Assembly (NCBI RefSeq): GCF_014647875.1
Contig: NZ_BMQA01000003.1
Location: 310,001-374,000, forward strand
Source of the DNA: Streptomyces brasiliensis
GTDB lineage: Bacteria; Actinomycetota; Actinomycetes; Streptomycetales; Streptomycetaceae
DNA: 64,000 nt
Direction: 5' to 3'
A program made the translations under genes and the position numbers. The notes under the pieces were generated by a model that made no database searches, was not told where the DNA came from, and saw nothing but the letters and a program-made list of their open reading frames with translations. Shown piece by piece: positions 16,068-24,667 of this stretch (position 1 is the stretch's first letter; each line of letters opens with the position of its first letter).

Positions 16068-18032
16068 GGCCTGCTGAGCCGCCGCGTCGATGGCCGCGAG
16101 CGACTTCCGGACCTGGTTACGGTCCGTCGTGTACCAGAAGTCGGGCAGTGAAGCCTTGAGATAACCGCCGTACCGCGCGGTGGCGAGCCGCTGGTCGAGT
16201 ACGGCGACCACACCGCGGTCCTCGGAAGCCCGTACGAGACGGCCGGCACCCTGGGCCATGAGGAGCGCGGCGTGCGTGGCGGCGACCGCCATGAAGCCGT
16301 TGCCCCCGGCGTCCTCCACCGCCTTCTGACGGGCGCTCATCAGCGGGTCGTCGGGGCGCGGGAACGGGATCTTGTCCATGACGACCAGTTGGCAGCTGGG
16401 GCCGGGGACGTCGACGCCCTGCCACAGTGACAGCGTGCCGAACAGGCAGGTCTTCGGGTCCGCCGAGAAGTTCTTGATCAACTCGCCGAGCGTCTCCTCG
16501 CCCTGGAGCAGGATGGGGAACTCGGGGATCCTGGTGCGCAGTTCCTCGGCGGCGAGCTGGGCGGCCCGCATCGAGGAGAACAGGCCCAGCGTGCGGCCGC
16601 CGGCCGCCTGGATGAGCTCGGTCAGCTCGTCGAGCATGTCGGCGCGGTCGGCGTCCCGTGCGGGGCGCGACAGGTGCTTGGCCACATAGAGGATGCCCTG
16701 CTTGCGGTAGTCGAAGGGCGAGCCGACATCGACGCCCTTCCACTTCGGAACGTCCTCGCCCTCTGCTCCCTCCGGGGCGAGGCCGAGGGAGGCGCCGACT
16801 CCGTTGAAGTCACCGCCCAGTTTGAGGGTCGCTGAGGTGAGGACGACGGACCGGTCCGCGAAGAGCTTCTCCCTGAGGAGACCGGAGACGGACATGGGGG
16901 CGACGCGCAGGGAAGCGCCGAAGCGGTCGTGACGCTCGTACCAGACGACGTCCCACTCGGAGCCGTTGACCACGCGCTCCGCCACGTCGTGCACCGCCTC
17001 CACCGAGGCCAGGGCCTGTTTGCGGACCGCGTCCTCGTCCTGGACAGACTTGTCGCGGGTCGCGCCGATGCCCGAGATGACCGTCCGGGCTGCATCCCGC
17101 AGGGCCATCAGGGCATAGGCGAGGTCCTCAGGGATCTCCTCCAGGCGACCGGGCAGCGCCAGCTCCATGAGCCGCTCGAAGCCCTCGGCGGCGGTCTGGA
17201 GCTGGTCGGCGGCCTTCTCGTTGACGAGCTTCGCGGCCCGGCGCACGGCTCGGTTGACCTGGCCTGGCGTGAGCTCGCCGGTCGCGACACCCGTGACCCG
17301 TGAGACCAGTTCGTGCGCCTCGTCAACGATCAGCACTTCATGCTGCGGGAGCACCGGGGCACCCTCGATGGCGTCGATCGCGAGCAGCGCATGGTTGGTG
17401 ACGACGACCTCGGCGAGCTTGGCGCGCTCGCGGGCCAGCTCGGCGAAGCACTCGGCGCCGTACGCGCACTTCGAAGCACCCAGGCATTCCCGCGAAGACA
17501 CCGACACCTGCGCCCAGGCCCGGTCGGAGACGCCGGGTGTGAGGCCGTCGCGGTCGCCGCTCTCGGTCTCGTCCGCCCAGTCGCGCATCCGCAGCAGGTC
17601 CTGCCCCAGTTTGCTGGTGGGTGCCGCCGCCTCGAACTGGTCGAAGAGTCCCTCTTCCTCGTCCTGCGGAACGCCCTCGTGGAGACGGTGCAGGCACAGG
17701 TAGTTCGACCTGCCCTTGAGCATCGCGAACTCCGGGCGGCGGCGCAGCAACGGATGCAGCGCGTCCACCGTGCGCGGCAGGTCGCGCTCCACGAGCTGGC
17801 GCTGCAGCGCGAGGGTCGCCGTCGCCACGACGACGCGCTCGCCGTGCGCGAGCGCGGGCACGAGATAGCCGAGCGACTTTCCGGTGCCGGTACCGGCCTG
17901 GACCAGCAGGTGGGATCCGTCACCGATCGCCTCGGCGACCGATTCGGCCATGGTCACCTGGCCGGGGCGCTCCGTACCGCCGACAGCTGTGACAGCGGCA
18001 TGCAGGAGTTCGGGGAGTGAGGGCTTCGTCAT
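16056..18032 (-). CDS. dinG: DinG/XPD-family ATP-dependent DNA helicase
   Basis: A 658-aa superfamily 2, XPD-like helicase, predicted 5'-3'. Walker A is QAGTGTGKS at residues 45-53. The DEAH box is in VLIVDEAHELVSRV. The iron-sulfur cluster cysteines are in the insert SSRECLGASKCAYGAECF. The helicase C-terminal motifs include LFGTLSLWQGVDVPG and GAGRLVRASEDRGVVAVLD (motif VI: R-R and D). DinG proteins resolve R-loops and recombination intermediates and are damage-inducible in E. coli. I see no LexA box directly upstream of this gene, so SOS control is not shown. Its 3' end runs into the palindrome shared with lexA. Confidence 0.9.
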   Translation of the reverse strand: MTKPSLPELLHAAVTAVGGTERPGQVTMAESVAEAIGDGSHLLVQAGTGTGKSLGYLVPALAHGERVVVATATLALQRQLVERDLPRTVDALHPLLRRRPEFAMLKGRSNYLCLHRLHEGVPQDEEEGLFDQFEAAAPTSKLGQDLLRMRDWADETESGDRDGLTPGVSDRAWAQVSVSSRECLGASKCAYGAECFAELARERAKLAEVVVTNHALLAIDAIEGAPVLPQHEVLIVDEAHELVSRVTGVATGELTPGQVNRAVRRAAKLVNEKAADQLQTAAEGFERLMELALPGRLEEIPEDLAYALMALRDAARTVISGIGATRDKSVQDEDAVRKQALASVEAVHDVAERVVNGSEWDVVWYERHDRFGASLRVAPMSVSGLLREKLFADRSVVLTSATLKLGGDFNGVGASLGLAPEGAEGEDVPKWKGVDVGSPFDYRKQGILYVAKHLSRPARDADRADMLDELTELIQAAGGRTLGLFSSMRAAQLAAEELRTRIPEFPILLQGEETLGELIKNFSADPKTCLFGTLSLWQGVDVPGPSCQLVVMDKIPFPRPDDPLMSARQKAVEDAGGNGFMAVAATHAALLMAQGAGRLVRASEDRGVVAVLDQRLATARYGGYLKASLPDFWYTTDRNQVRKSLAAIDAAAQQAGAT

Positions 18033-18185
18033 AGCCCGACCACCCTACGGCCCGGCACTGACAAACGGGTGATCAAGGCTCGGACGGGCGGTGGGGACAC
18101 GGGTGGGGCTCCAGGAGAAGGGGGTGGGACGGGAACCCGGGCGGCCCGAGCGGTGTACCACATGTGAAGGCGTCGTCACGTAGCG

Positions 18186-19232
18186 CTACATCAGATGACG
18201 CAGGGACCGGTCTCGGATCATGAGGGCGGCCCGCTTGGCGGGCAGGTCGACCTCGACGGCGAACCGGAAGCCCGCAGAGAGGAAAGCGGCGATGGAGGGG
18301 GTGTTGCGAAGATCGGGTTCGGCGATGACCCGTGCACAGGAGGGACGCCGGTCCAGGACCAGGTCGGCCACGGCTCTGAGCAGAGCCGAGCCCAGTCCCC
18401 GCCCCCGGTCGGCGACATCGCCGACGAGGAGGTGGATCCCGGTGTCGTGCGGGCGGGCCGGATAGTGGCGGGCCAGTGGATCCAGGTCCGCCCGATAGAT
18501 CTCCCAGTAGCTCATGGGGGTGCCGTCCAGCACGCCGAGGCACGGAACGCTGCGCCCGTCGCCGGTGAGTTGGGCGCGGAGGTGGTCCTCGGTGCGGGAA
18601 GGAGGCCCGGCCAGTTCCCAGAACGCGGCGACGGCGGGGTCGTTCATCCAGCGGCTGATGAGCGGCAGGTCGTGTTCCGGGCGGACCGGGACGAGCTCGA
18701 AGGGACCGGCAGAGGTGTCTCCGGGGCCCCAGGCTCCTACGCGGTCGAGCAGGTCGTCGTCTTGCGTGGAAACCGGGTTGTTGTCGTTCGCGACGGCAGG
18801 TGGGGCCTGGTCCACGACCTCGAACCGGGCATGGTCCACCACCGAGAACGGGGCAACGTCCGCGACAGTGGCCGAAGCGTCGTCCGTCAGGGCGAGCAAA
18901 TCATCGTCCATGAGGGCGAGTTGATCCGGGGCGGTGACGGGTCGCACTGCGGCTCGGGCGAACCCTCCGTCGGCGCCGGCAGGCTTGCCTTCAGCGGGGG
19001 TTGAGCGGACTTCCGCGTTCCGCTCTCCCTTCCGGCCATCGCCGTCGGCTGTCTCCCCGGCGAAGAGGGCGACAAGTTCGTCAGGGAGACGCAGGTCCAG
19101 TGTGTCCTCGCTGTCTCCGCCGGAGCCGGGACGGCCCGGGTACTCCGGGGCCGGGACAGGGCCGTGGCCGGCGTCGGCGCTCGCGTCGGTGGGAGGCACA
19201 GCGCCCTCCTTTCGGGAGCCGAGGTGGGTCAT
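18186..19232 (-). CDS. GNAT acyltransferase of hydroxamate siderophore type (IucB/AlcB-like)
   Basis: 348 aa. The catalytic GNAT domain fills residues ~175-348: LVPVRPEHDLPLISRWMNDP, FWELAGPPSRTEDHL, YWEIYRADLDPLARHY, HLLVGDVADRGRGLGSALL (acetyl-CoA loop), then VIAEPDLRNTPSIAAFLSAG. This matches siderophore acyltransferases that N-acylate an (N-hydroxy)diamine. The first ~170 residues are an acidic, low-complexity extension not needed by the family. Start ATG 19232 has GAGGACC in front. Last gene of the aminotransferase / NIS-synthetase / acyltransferase set; 36 bp after the synthetase, clearly co-transcribed. Confidence 0.85.
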   Translation of the reverse strand: MTHLGSRKEGAVPPTDASADAGHGPVPAPEYPGRPGSGGDSEDTLDLRLPDELVALFAGETADGDGRKGERNAEVRSTPAEGKPAGADGGFARAAVRPVTAPDQLALMDDDLLALTDDASATVADVAPFSVVDHARFEVVDQAPPAVANDNNPVSTQDDDLLDRVGAWGPGDTSAGPFELVPVRPEHDLPLISRWMNDPAVAAFWELAGPPSRTEDHLRAQLTGDGRSVPCLGVLDGTPMSYWEIYRADLDPLARHYPARPHDTGIHLLVGDVADRGRGLGSALLRAVADLVLDRRPSCARVIAEPDLRNTPSIAAFLSAGFRFAVEVDLPAKRAALMIRDRSLRHLM

Positions 19233-19268
19233 GGTCCTCGGGGGTGAATGAAGTCGATGCTGTTCGGT

Positions 19269-21305
19269 TCAGCAGTGAAGGGGGTTGGCGATGGTGACGT
19301 AGATGGACTGGGTGTCGACCGGGCCCACGAGTTCGTCGAGACCATGCAGCCGGGTCAGCAGATTGGCCTTGCAGCGCAGGACGGGTGAGTCGAGCAGGAG
19401 GGAGGGCAGAGACGTGCGAAGAGGTGCAGGCCCCGAGGTGACGTCCGCGAGGAATCGGCGGAAGGCGGCGAGCAGCAGCGTCTCGTCGGCGAGATGCTGG
19501 GAGCCGAAGGCGCCGATCACGCCGAGCACGTTGTTGATGGCGAGGTAATAGGCGAAGCGTTCATCGGCGACCTCGTCGGAGACGAAGGTGTCGCTCCGCT
19601 CGCCGATGCCGGGCAGTCGGGCATTCAGATCGGCACGCCGGGATGAGCGGAAGTAGTAACCCTGGTTGTCGCGGTACCGGCCGCCCACCGGCCAGCCGTC
19701 CGGGTCCAGCAGGAGCAGCGTGTTCTGCTGGTGCGCTTCGAGGGCGATGCCGGCCTCGCTGTCCAGCCACAGCACAGGACGCACGACCTGCTCCAGGTAC
19801 CGCAGGAACCACTCTGCAGCGACGGCACCACGGGAGCGGCCCGACCGCTCGACCAGCCGCGTGACGACGTGGGCGAGACGGGAGCCGAGAGGTGGTGGTG
19901 TCCCTCTGCCCCCGTACTCGGATCCGGGGTCATCAGCCAGTGCGTCTCTGCCGGCAGCAGGACGGGCCATGGGCCGGGGCGAAACGAGACCGGCGACGCA
20001 GGAGACGTCGTCGGACGGGAGGAAGGGGTTGTACCGGATCACCACGTCGAGGCCGGGGACGGGCAGGCCGTCGGGGCCGTCGACGGCCACCCAGGCGGGA
20101 TCGCGAACGATGTCGAAGCCCGGGTGCACGGCCTGCCACTGCCTGGACAGGCCGCTGCGCAACAGACGGTGGACCTCGACGCCACGGTGGAGTTCCTTGC
20201 GGAGGTTCTCACGGCGGGAGTTGGTGATTCGAAGACCCAGCGACAGTTTGAGCATCGCAGGGGTGCCGGACTGGTGGACGGTGCGTACGGAGGAGGTGGG
20301 GTTCCAGGGAGGGCCGTAGGGGCCGAGGTCCCGGAGCAGCCCGGCATCGAGCAGGGCCGCGATCTCGTCGCGGTGCCGGACCTCGCGCGATTGCCACGGG
20401 TGCAGGGGCAGAGCGGCGTAGCCGTCGGGCAACGGGAGGCTGGTGCCCGCGAGCCGTGCCGTGAGGTGCTCCGCCGGAACGGGACGGCCGCGGTCCGTCC
20501 AGGCCGAGTCGGTTGTGAGCACGGAAGGCGCGACAGCCATCCAGTGGAGGGGAAAGGAGCCGCGTAATTCGGGTGAGTACAGGCGGGCTTCGGTACCGGA
20601 CAGGTCTTCGCGACTCTTCGGGGTCGGGTGCAGGGGGTGTCCGAGGAGCAGTGCCTGCTCGGCGCTGAGAAAGAGGTCGGGACCGTCGGCGGGCTGCTCA
20701 CGCCGGTCGCTGATGAACGTGACGGTACGGGCGACGGAGTCGGCCACCCTGGCAACGAGGTCACCGCCGTGCGTCGTCACGGCGGCTACGGGGTCGGTCG
20801 CTGCGGCGCCGGTTCCGGGGGGTGTTTCCCTGGAGAGCAGTGCCGCGAGCGTGACGGCGTCGACCGGCGGGATGTTCTCGAGCCACCCGGATGCTTCGGC
20901 AACGCGCGGGAGACCGAAGCGGTGCCAGCCGGTCGGGGACCAGTAGTGGACCGGTGCGGTGAGCGCTGTTCCGGTGGCGGGAAGGGGGATGTGCAGGGTG
21001 CCTGACTCGGGTGCGGGGAGGTTCGCCTCCCGTACCCAGCATCGGAGCAGGTTCTCCATGGCCGCGGCCTGGGCGGCGGTGTGGGGGTCAGGGTGTTCCA
21101 GGGGGTCGGCCGCAGGCGGTGGGCACTCGGCCTCCGGGGTGCGGTGCCGCTGCTCGGGGAGCGGCTCCCTCGCCGGTGCGGGGCCCGACGCCGGTACCGA
21201 TCCTGATGCCGGTCCCGCTCCTGGCCACCCCGCTGAAGCCTGCGTCACCAGGGAGTTGTCGTCAGGAGTGTGCGAACGGGAGGTGGTGGTAGGAGTGCTG
21301 TTCAA
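19269..21305 (-). CDS. IucA/IucC-family NRPS-independent siderophore (NIS) synthetase
   Basis: 678 aa. NIS synthetases adenylate a carboxylate, usually citrate, and couple it to an amine or alcohol. Family motifs visible are LLGHPLHPTPKSREDLSG (ATP/substrate loop), PLHPWQSREV, SSVRTVHQ with KLSLGLRITNSRRENLRKEL, and in the C-terminal FhuF-like part ALEAHQQNTLLLLDPDGWPVGGRYRDNQGYY, seen as EAHQQNTLLLLD and RDNQGYYF. The start is TTG at 21305 behind GAGGAACC. Residues 1-75 are a Pro/Ala-rich leader. Middle gene of the siderophore locus; only one synthetase is present, so symmetric or iterative use on citrate is possible. Confidence 0.92.
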   Translation of the reverse strand: MNSTPTTTSRSHTPDDNSLVTQASAGWPGAGPASGSVPASGPAPAREPLPEQRHRTPEAECPPPAADPLEHPDPHTAAQAAAMENLLRCWVREANLPAPESGTLHIPLPATGTALTAPVHYWSPTGWHRFGLPRVAEASGWLENIPPVDAVTLAALLSRETPPGTGAAATDPVAAVTTHGGDLVARVADSVARTVTFISDRREQPADGPDLFLSAEQALLLGHPLHPTPKSREDLSGTEARLYSPELRGSFPLHWMAVAPSVLTTDSAWTDRGRPVPAEHLTARLAGTSLPLPDGYAALPLHPWQSREVRHRDEIAALLDAGLLRDLGPYGPPWNPTSSVRTVHQSGTPAMLKLSLGLRITNSRRENLRKELHRGVEVHRLLRSGLSRQWQAVHPGFDIVRDPAWVAVDGPDGLPVPGLDVVIRYNPFLPSDDVSCVAGLVSPRPMARPAAGRDALADDPGSEYGGRGTPPPLGSRLAHVVTRLVERSGRSRGAVAAEWFLRYLEQVVRPVLWLDSEAGIALEAHQQNTLLLLDPDGWPVGGRYRDNQGYYFRSSRRADLNARLPGIGERSDTFVSDEVADERFAYYLAINNVLGVIGAFGSQHLADETLLLAAFRRFLADVTSGPAPLRTSLPSLLLDSPVLRCKANLLTRLHGLDELVGPVDTQSIYVTIANPLHC

Positions 21306-21431
21306 GACGGTTCCTCAATGCGGTTCGGGCTGACGCGGCTCCGCGAGACGGGACGGGGTCGAGCGGGAGCGGTGCGGCAGAGGCTGGACGGCCGAGGTGC
21401 GCCGAGAGGCGGCCGATTGGCGCTCGCCCCG

Positions 21432-23012
21432 CTAACCGGCCCTGCCGGTACCACCTTCGGATCGGCGGCCGGTACGGCCCTCGGGTCGCCGGGGACGACC
21501 GACCCGGCCCGTGTCGCTGCGGGCCACCGCTGCCACCGCGTCGGTGAGTCGGTCCAGGACCGCTGCCGCTTGTTCATCGCTGATCGTGAGAGGAGGGAGA
21601 AGCCTGACAACACTTGAGTGACGTCCGCCGAGTTCCACGATCAGGCCTCGGCGCAGGCACTCCCGCTGGACGGCGGCGGCGAGTTCGGGAGCCGCGCGCG
21701 GTGGGGTGCCGGCGAACTCGTGCTCGGTGCCGAGGCCGGCCAAGGCTGGTTCTCCCGCTCCCGCTGCTTCCCCGGCTCCCGCTGCTCTTCGCGCCCGCGC
21801 GGATTCCTCGGCCCCGGTTACTCCCCGGGCTCCGACTGATCTCCCGATTCCCGCTGGCTCCCCGCCCCCCTCCGGATCCACCAACTCAACGCCGATCATC
21901 AGCCCCCGTCCCCGGACGTCACCCACGCAAGCGAACTCCCGCTTGAGCTCATGCAGTTGGAGCAGCATCCGGGAGCCGAGTCCGGCCGCACGTTCGGCGA
22001 GACCGTTTTCGCGGACGTGGGTGAGGGTTGCCGTGCCGGCGGCCATGGCGAGTTGGTTGCCGCGGAAGGTGCCCGCGTGGGCGCCGGGTTCCCAGACGTC
22101 GAGGTCGTCGCGGTAGACCACGACAGCCAGGGGGAGGCTGCCGCCGATGGCCTTGGACAGGACCATCACGTCGGGCGTGATGCCGCTGTGCTCCACGGCC
22201 CAGAAGGCGCCGGTGCGGCCGACTCCGGTCTGGATCTCGTCGGCGATCAGCGGGATGGACCGGTCGGCGGTGATCTTCCGCATGCGGCGCAGCCAGTCGT
22301 CGGGGGCGGGGATCACTCCGCCCTCGCCCAGGACGGGCTCGAGGATCATCCCGGCGGGGAGAGGGACGCCCGACTTCGGGTCGTCGAGGAGGGACTCGGT
22401 CCAGCGGGCGCCGAGTTCCGCGCCGAACGGGCCGCCGACGCCGAAGGGGCAGCGGTAGTCCTGGGGATAGGGGAGGCGGGCGACCCGTACGTCGTCGGCG
22501 CCGCCGGACGCGGCCAGGGCGCCGGAGGTCATGCCGTGGTAGGCGCCGGTGAAGGCGAGGATTCCGGTGCGGCCGGTCGCCGTCCGGACCAGTTTGAACG
22601 CCGCTTCGACGGCGTCCGTGCCGGCCGGGCCGCAGAACTGGACGCGGGCGCGGTCGGCGAGGCCAGGAGGGAGGGTGCGGAACAGTTCGGTGATGAAGGC
22701 GTCCTTGACGGGGGTCGCCAGGTCGAGGACGGAGAGGGGGGCGCCCGAGTCGAGGACCTTGCGGATGGCTTCCAGGACGACCGGGTGGTTGTGGCCGAGG
22801 GCGAGGGTTCCTGCGCCGGAGAGACAGTCGAGGTAGCGGCGGCCGTCGGCACCCTCGATGGTCAGCCCGCGGGCGCGCACCGGCACGATGGGGAGGGCCC
22901 GCGCATAGGTGCGCGCCGAGGACTCGCGCGCCGACTGGCGCCTCAGGATTCCTTCGTGCGCGCCGCGCGCTCCCTCGCACGTCTCCCCGGTCAACGACTC
23001 GGTCACGGCCAC
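21432..23012 (-). CDS. PLP-dependent class III aminotransferase, diaminobutyrate (2-oxoglutarate) type
   Basis: 526 aa from GTG 23012 (GGGAGG upstream). PLP-fold features are [57 protein letters not shown], and the PLP lysine in [30 protein letters not shown] closes the active site. It is closest to diaminobutyrate-2-oxoglutarate aminotransferases (RhbA/EctB-like), which in siderophore loci supply the diamine precursor. Between ELVDPEGGG and [18 protein letters not shown] lies an extra ~45-residue Gly/Ala/Arg/Glu repeat-like segment (about 21705-21870) absent from the family as I know it. First gene of the siderophore operon. No recognisable iron box upstream. Confidence 0.87.
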   Translation of the reverse strand: MAVTESLTGETCEGARGAHEGILRRQSARESSARTYARALPIVPVRARGLTIEGADGRRYLDCLSGAGTLALGHNHPVVLEAIRKVLDSGAPLSVLDLATPVKDAFITELFRTLPPGLADRARVQFCGPAGTDAVEAAFKLVRTATGRTGILAFTGAYHGMTSGALAASGGADDVRVARLPYPQDYRCPFGVGGPFGAELGARWTESLLDDPKSGVPLPAGMILEPVLGEGGVIPAPDDWLRRMRKITADRSIPLIADEIQTGVGRTGAFWAVEHSGITPDVMVLSKAIGGSLPLAVVVYRDDLDVWEPGAHAGTFRGNQLAMAAGTATLTHVRENGLAERAAGLGSRMLLQLHELKREFACVGDVRGRGLMIGVELVDPEGGGEPAGIGRSVGARGVTGAEESARARRAAGAGEAAGAGEPALAGLGTEHEFAGTPPRAAPELAAAVQRECLRRGLIVELGGRHSSVVRLLPPLTISDEQAAAVLDRLTDAVAAVARSDTGRVGRPRRPEGRTGRRSEGGTGRAG

Positions 23013-23298
23013 GGTTCCCTGTCCTCCCGCTGTCCAGAGGCGAGTTGATCCGCGGGGACCGGGTGCAGGCAGCGGGCCCCCCACCGCTACAACCCCGGAC
23101 GGCTCAGGGGGTTACGGGTTGACTCAAGATCCTTGCCGTGACGGAACTGTTGCCGTTCGGTCGGAAGTCCCCCACAGCGAGCGCATAGTGTGTGGTGCCA
23201 TTCCCAGACGCCCGCGAGACCGATGTGGACCGCATGTGCGTGCGGTGCGTTTCGCGGGCGCGGCACCGAGTTCCTTTACCTCACGGGGAGTCAAGACC

Positions 23299-24531
23299 AT
23301 GCGATCCATACGGCCGTCGTTCACCGTTCGCCGAGGGAGGAGTGGGTCCCGCGGAACCTCCCCCGTGCTGGCGGCCGTCGCTCTCGCCTCGGTGCTGGCG
23401 CTGACCGCCACCGCCTGCGGCGGCGACAAGGACGACAACGCGGGCGGGGAGGCGTCCGCCTCCGCGACGAGCGGTGCCGACGGCGACGGAAAGATCCAGA
23501 TCCCGGACGACATCAAGGACAAGCTCAAAGAGCACGGGATCGACATCGACAAGTGGAAGAACGGCGCCTGGAAGAACTGGGACAGGGACGACTGGCTGCG
23601 CGAGGCCAACGACTTCATCAACCCGATCATCAAGGGTCTGTGGGACCCGGACCGTATGCGGGACGCCGACGACCCGGACCGGGGTGTCGACGACAACGAC
23701 CTCTCGGGCGACCAGGGCGTGACCGACCCGACGCCGGCGCCGGTCAAGGCACAGGCGGTGCGGCCGCCGTACCACAGCAACGCTGCGACGGCGGGCAAGG
23801 TGTTCTTCGACTCCCCCGAGGGCACGATGGTCTGCTCGGCGACCGTGGTGGAGGATCCGGCCCACCCGGGCAAGTCCAGCCTGGTGTGGACGGCGGGGCA
23901 CTGTGTGCACGCCGGCAAGAAGGGCGGCTGGTACCGCAACATCGCGTTCGTGCCGTCGTACAACGACAAGGGCATGACGGAAGAGCAGTTGCAGAACGCC
24001 ACCAAGGAGCAGGTCGCTCCGTTCGGCGTGTGGTGGGGTGACTGGGCGCAGACCTCCCAGCAGTGGATCGAGCAGGGCGGGGAGACGGGCGGGGACGGCG
24101 CCTCGTACGACTACGCGGTCATCCATGTGACGCCGGAGCAGGGCAACGGCGGCAAGTCGCTGGAGGAGACGGTCGGTTCGGCGCTCCCGGTGAACTTCAA
24201 GGCTCCGGCGGTGCCGCAGGTGGAGAGCATCACGGCGACCGGTTACCCGGCGGCGGCGCCGTTCGACGGTCAGTCGCTGTACCAGTGCCAGGACAAGCCG
24301 GGGCGGCTGTCCATCAACAAGGCGGACCCGACGATGTACCGGATCGGCTGCACGATGACGGGCGGTTCGTCCGGCGGTGGCTGGGTGGCGACCGGTTCCG
24401 ACGGCAAGCCGGCTCTGGTGTCCAACACCTCGATCGGGCCGGTGAGTTCCGGCTGGCTTGCGGGTCCGCGGCTGGGTGACGTGGCCGAGGGCGTGTATCA
24501 GGCGGTCAGCAAGAAGTTCGCCGCTCAGTAG
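23299..24531 (+). CDS. Secreted trypsin-like serine protease, putative lipoprotein
   Basis: 410 aa. The signal peptide (residues ~1-39) ends in LALTATACGG with a lipobox-like Cys at 40, suggesting an outer-face lipoprotein. Residues 60-150 form a charged, Trp-rich segment (IPDDIKDKLKEHGIDIDKW) that may be a propeptide or targeting domain. The chymotrypsin-fold domain follows with an intact triad: H201 in VWTAGHCVH, D271 in YDYAVIHV, S358 in TMTGGSSGGGW. The start is ATG 23299 with GGGGAG at 23286. A frameshifted paralogue follows 136 bp downstream. Substrate unknown; secreted peptidase activity is inferred from the triad. Confidence 0.85.
   Translation: MRSIRPSFTVRRGRSGSRGTSPVLAAVALASVLALTATACGGDKDDNAGGEASASATSGADGDGKIQIPDDIKDKLKEHGIDIDKWKNGAWKNWDRDDWLREANDFINPIIKGLWDPDRMRDADDPDRGVDDNDLSGDQGVTDPTPAPVKAQAVRPPYHSNAATAGKVFFDSPEGTMVCSATVVEDPAHPGKSSLVWTAGHCVHAGKKGGWYRNIAFVPSYNDKGMTEEQLQNATKEQVAPFGVWWGDWAQTSQQWIEQGGETGGDGASYDYAVIHVTPEQGNGGKSLEETVGSALPVNFKAPAVPQVESITATGYPAAAPFDGQSLYQCQDKPGRLSINKADPTMYRIGCTMTGGSSGGGWVATGSDGKPALVSNTSIGPVSSGWLAGPRLGDVAEGVYQAVSKKFAAQ
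23880..23967 (+). repeat. 88-bp exact repeat, copy 1 (within protease gene 1)
   Basis: Identical base for base to 25232-25319. It covers the catalytic-His segment (WTAGHCVHAG to VPSYND). Flanking sequence of the two paralogues differs at many synonymous sites, so the identity is unusually high locally. Confidence 0.9.
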
Positions 24532-24667
24532 CGGCGGACGGGCGCGGCCGAGTCACAGGCGGCGGCGAGGTCCCGCACGGGAGACCTTCACTCCCTCGCC
24601 GCCGTTCGTCCCAGCCCCACGGGCACAGTGGGGTGTCATCACATGCATCAACGGGGGTAATCGCACC

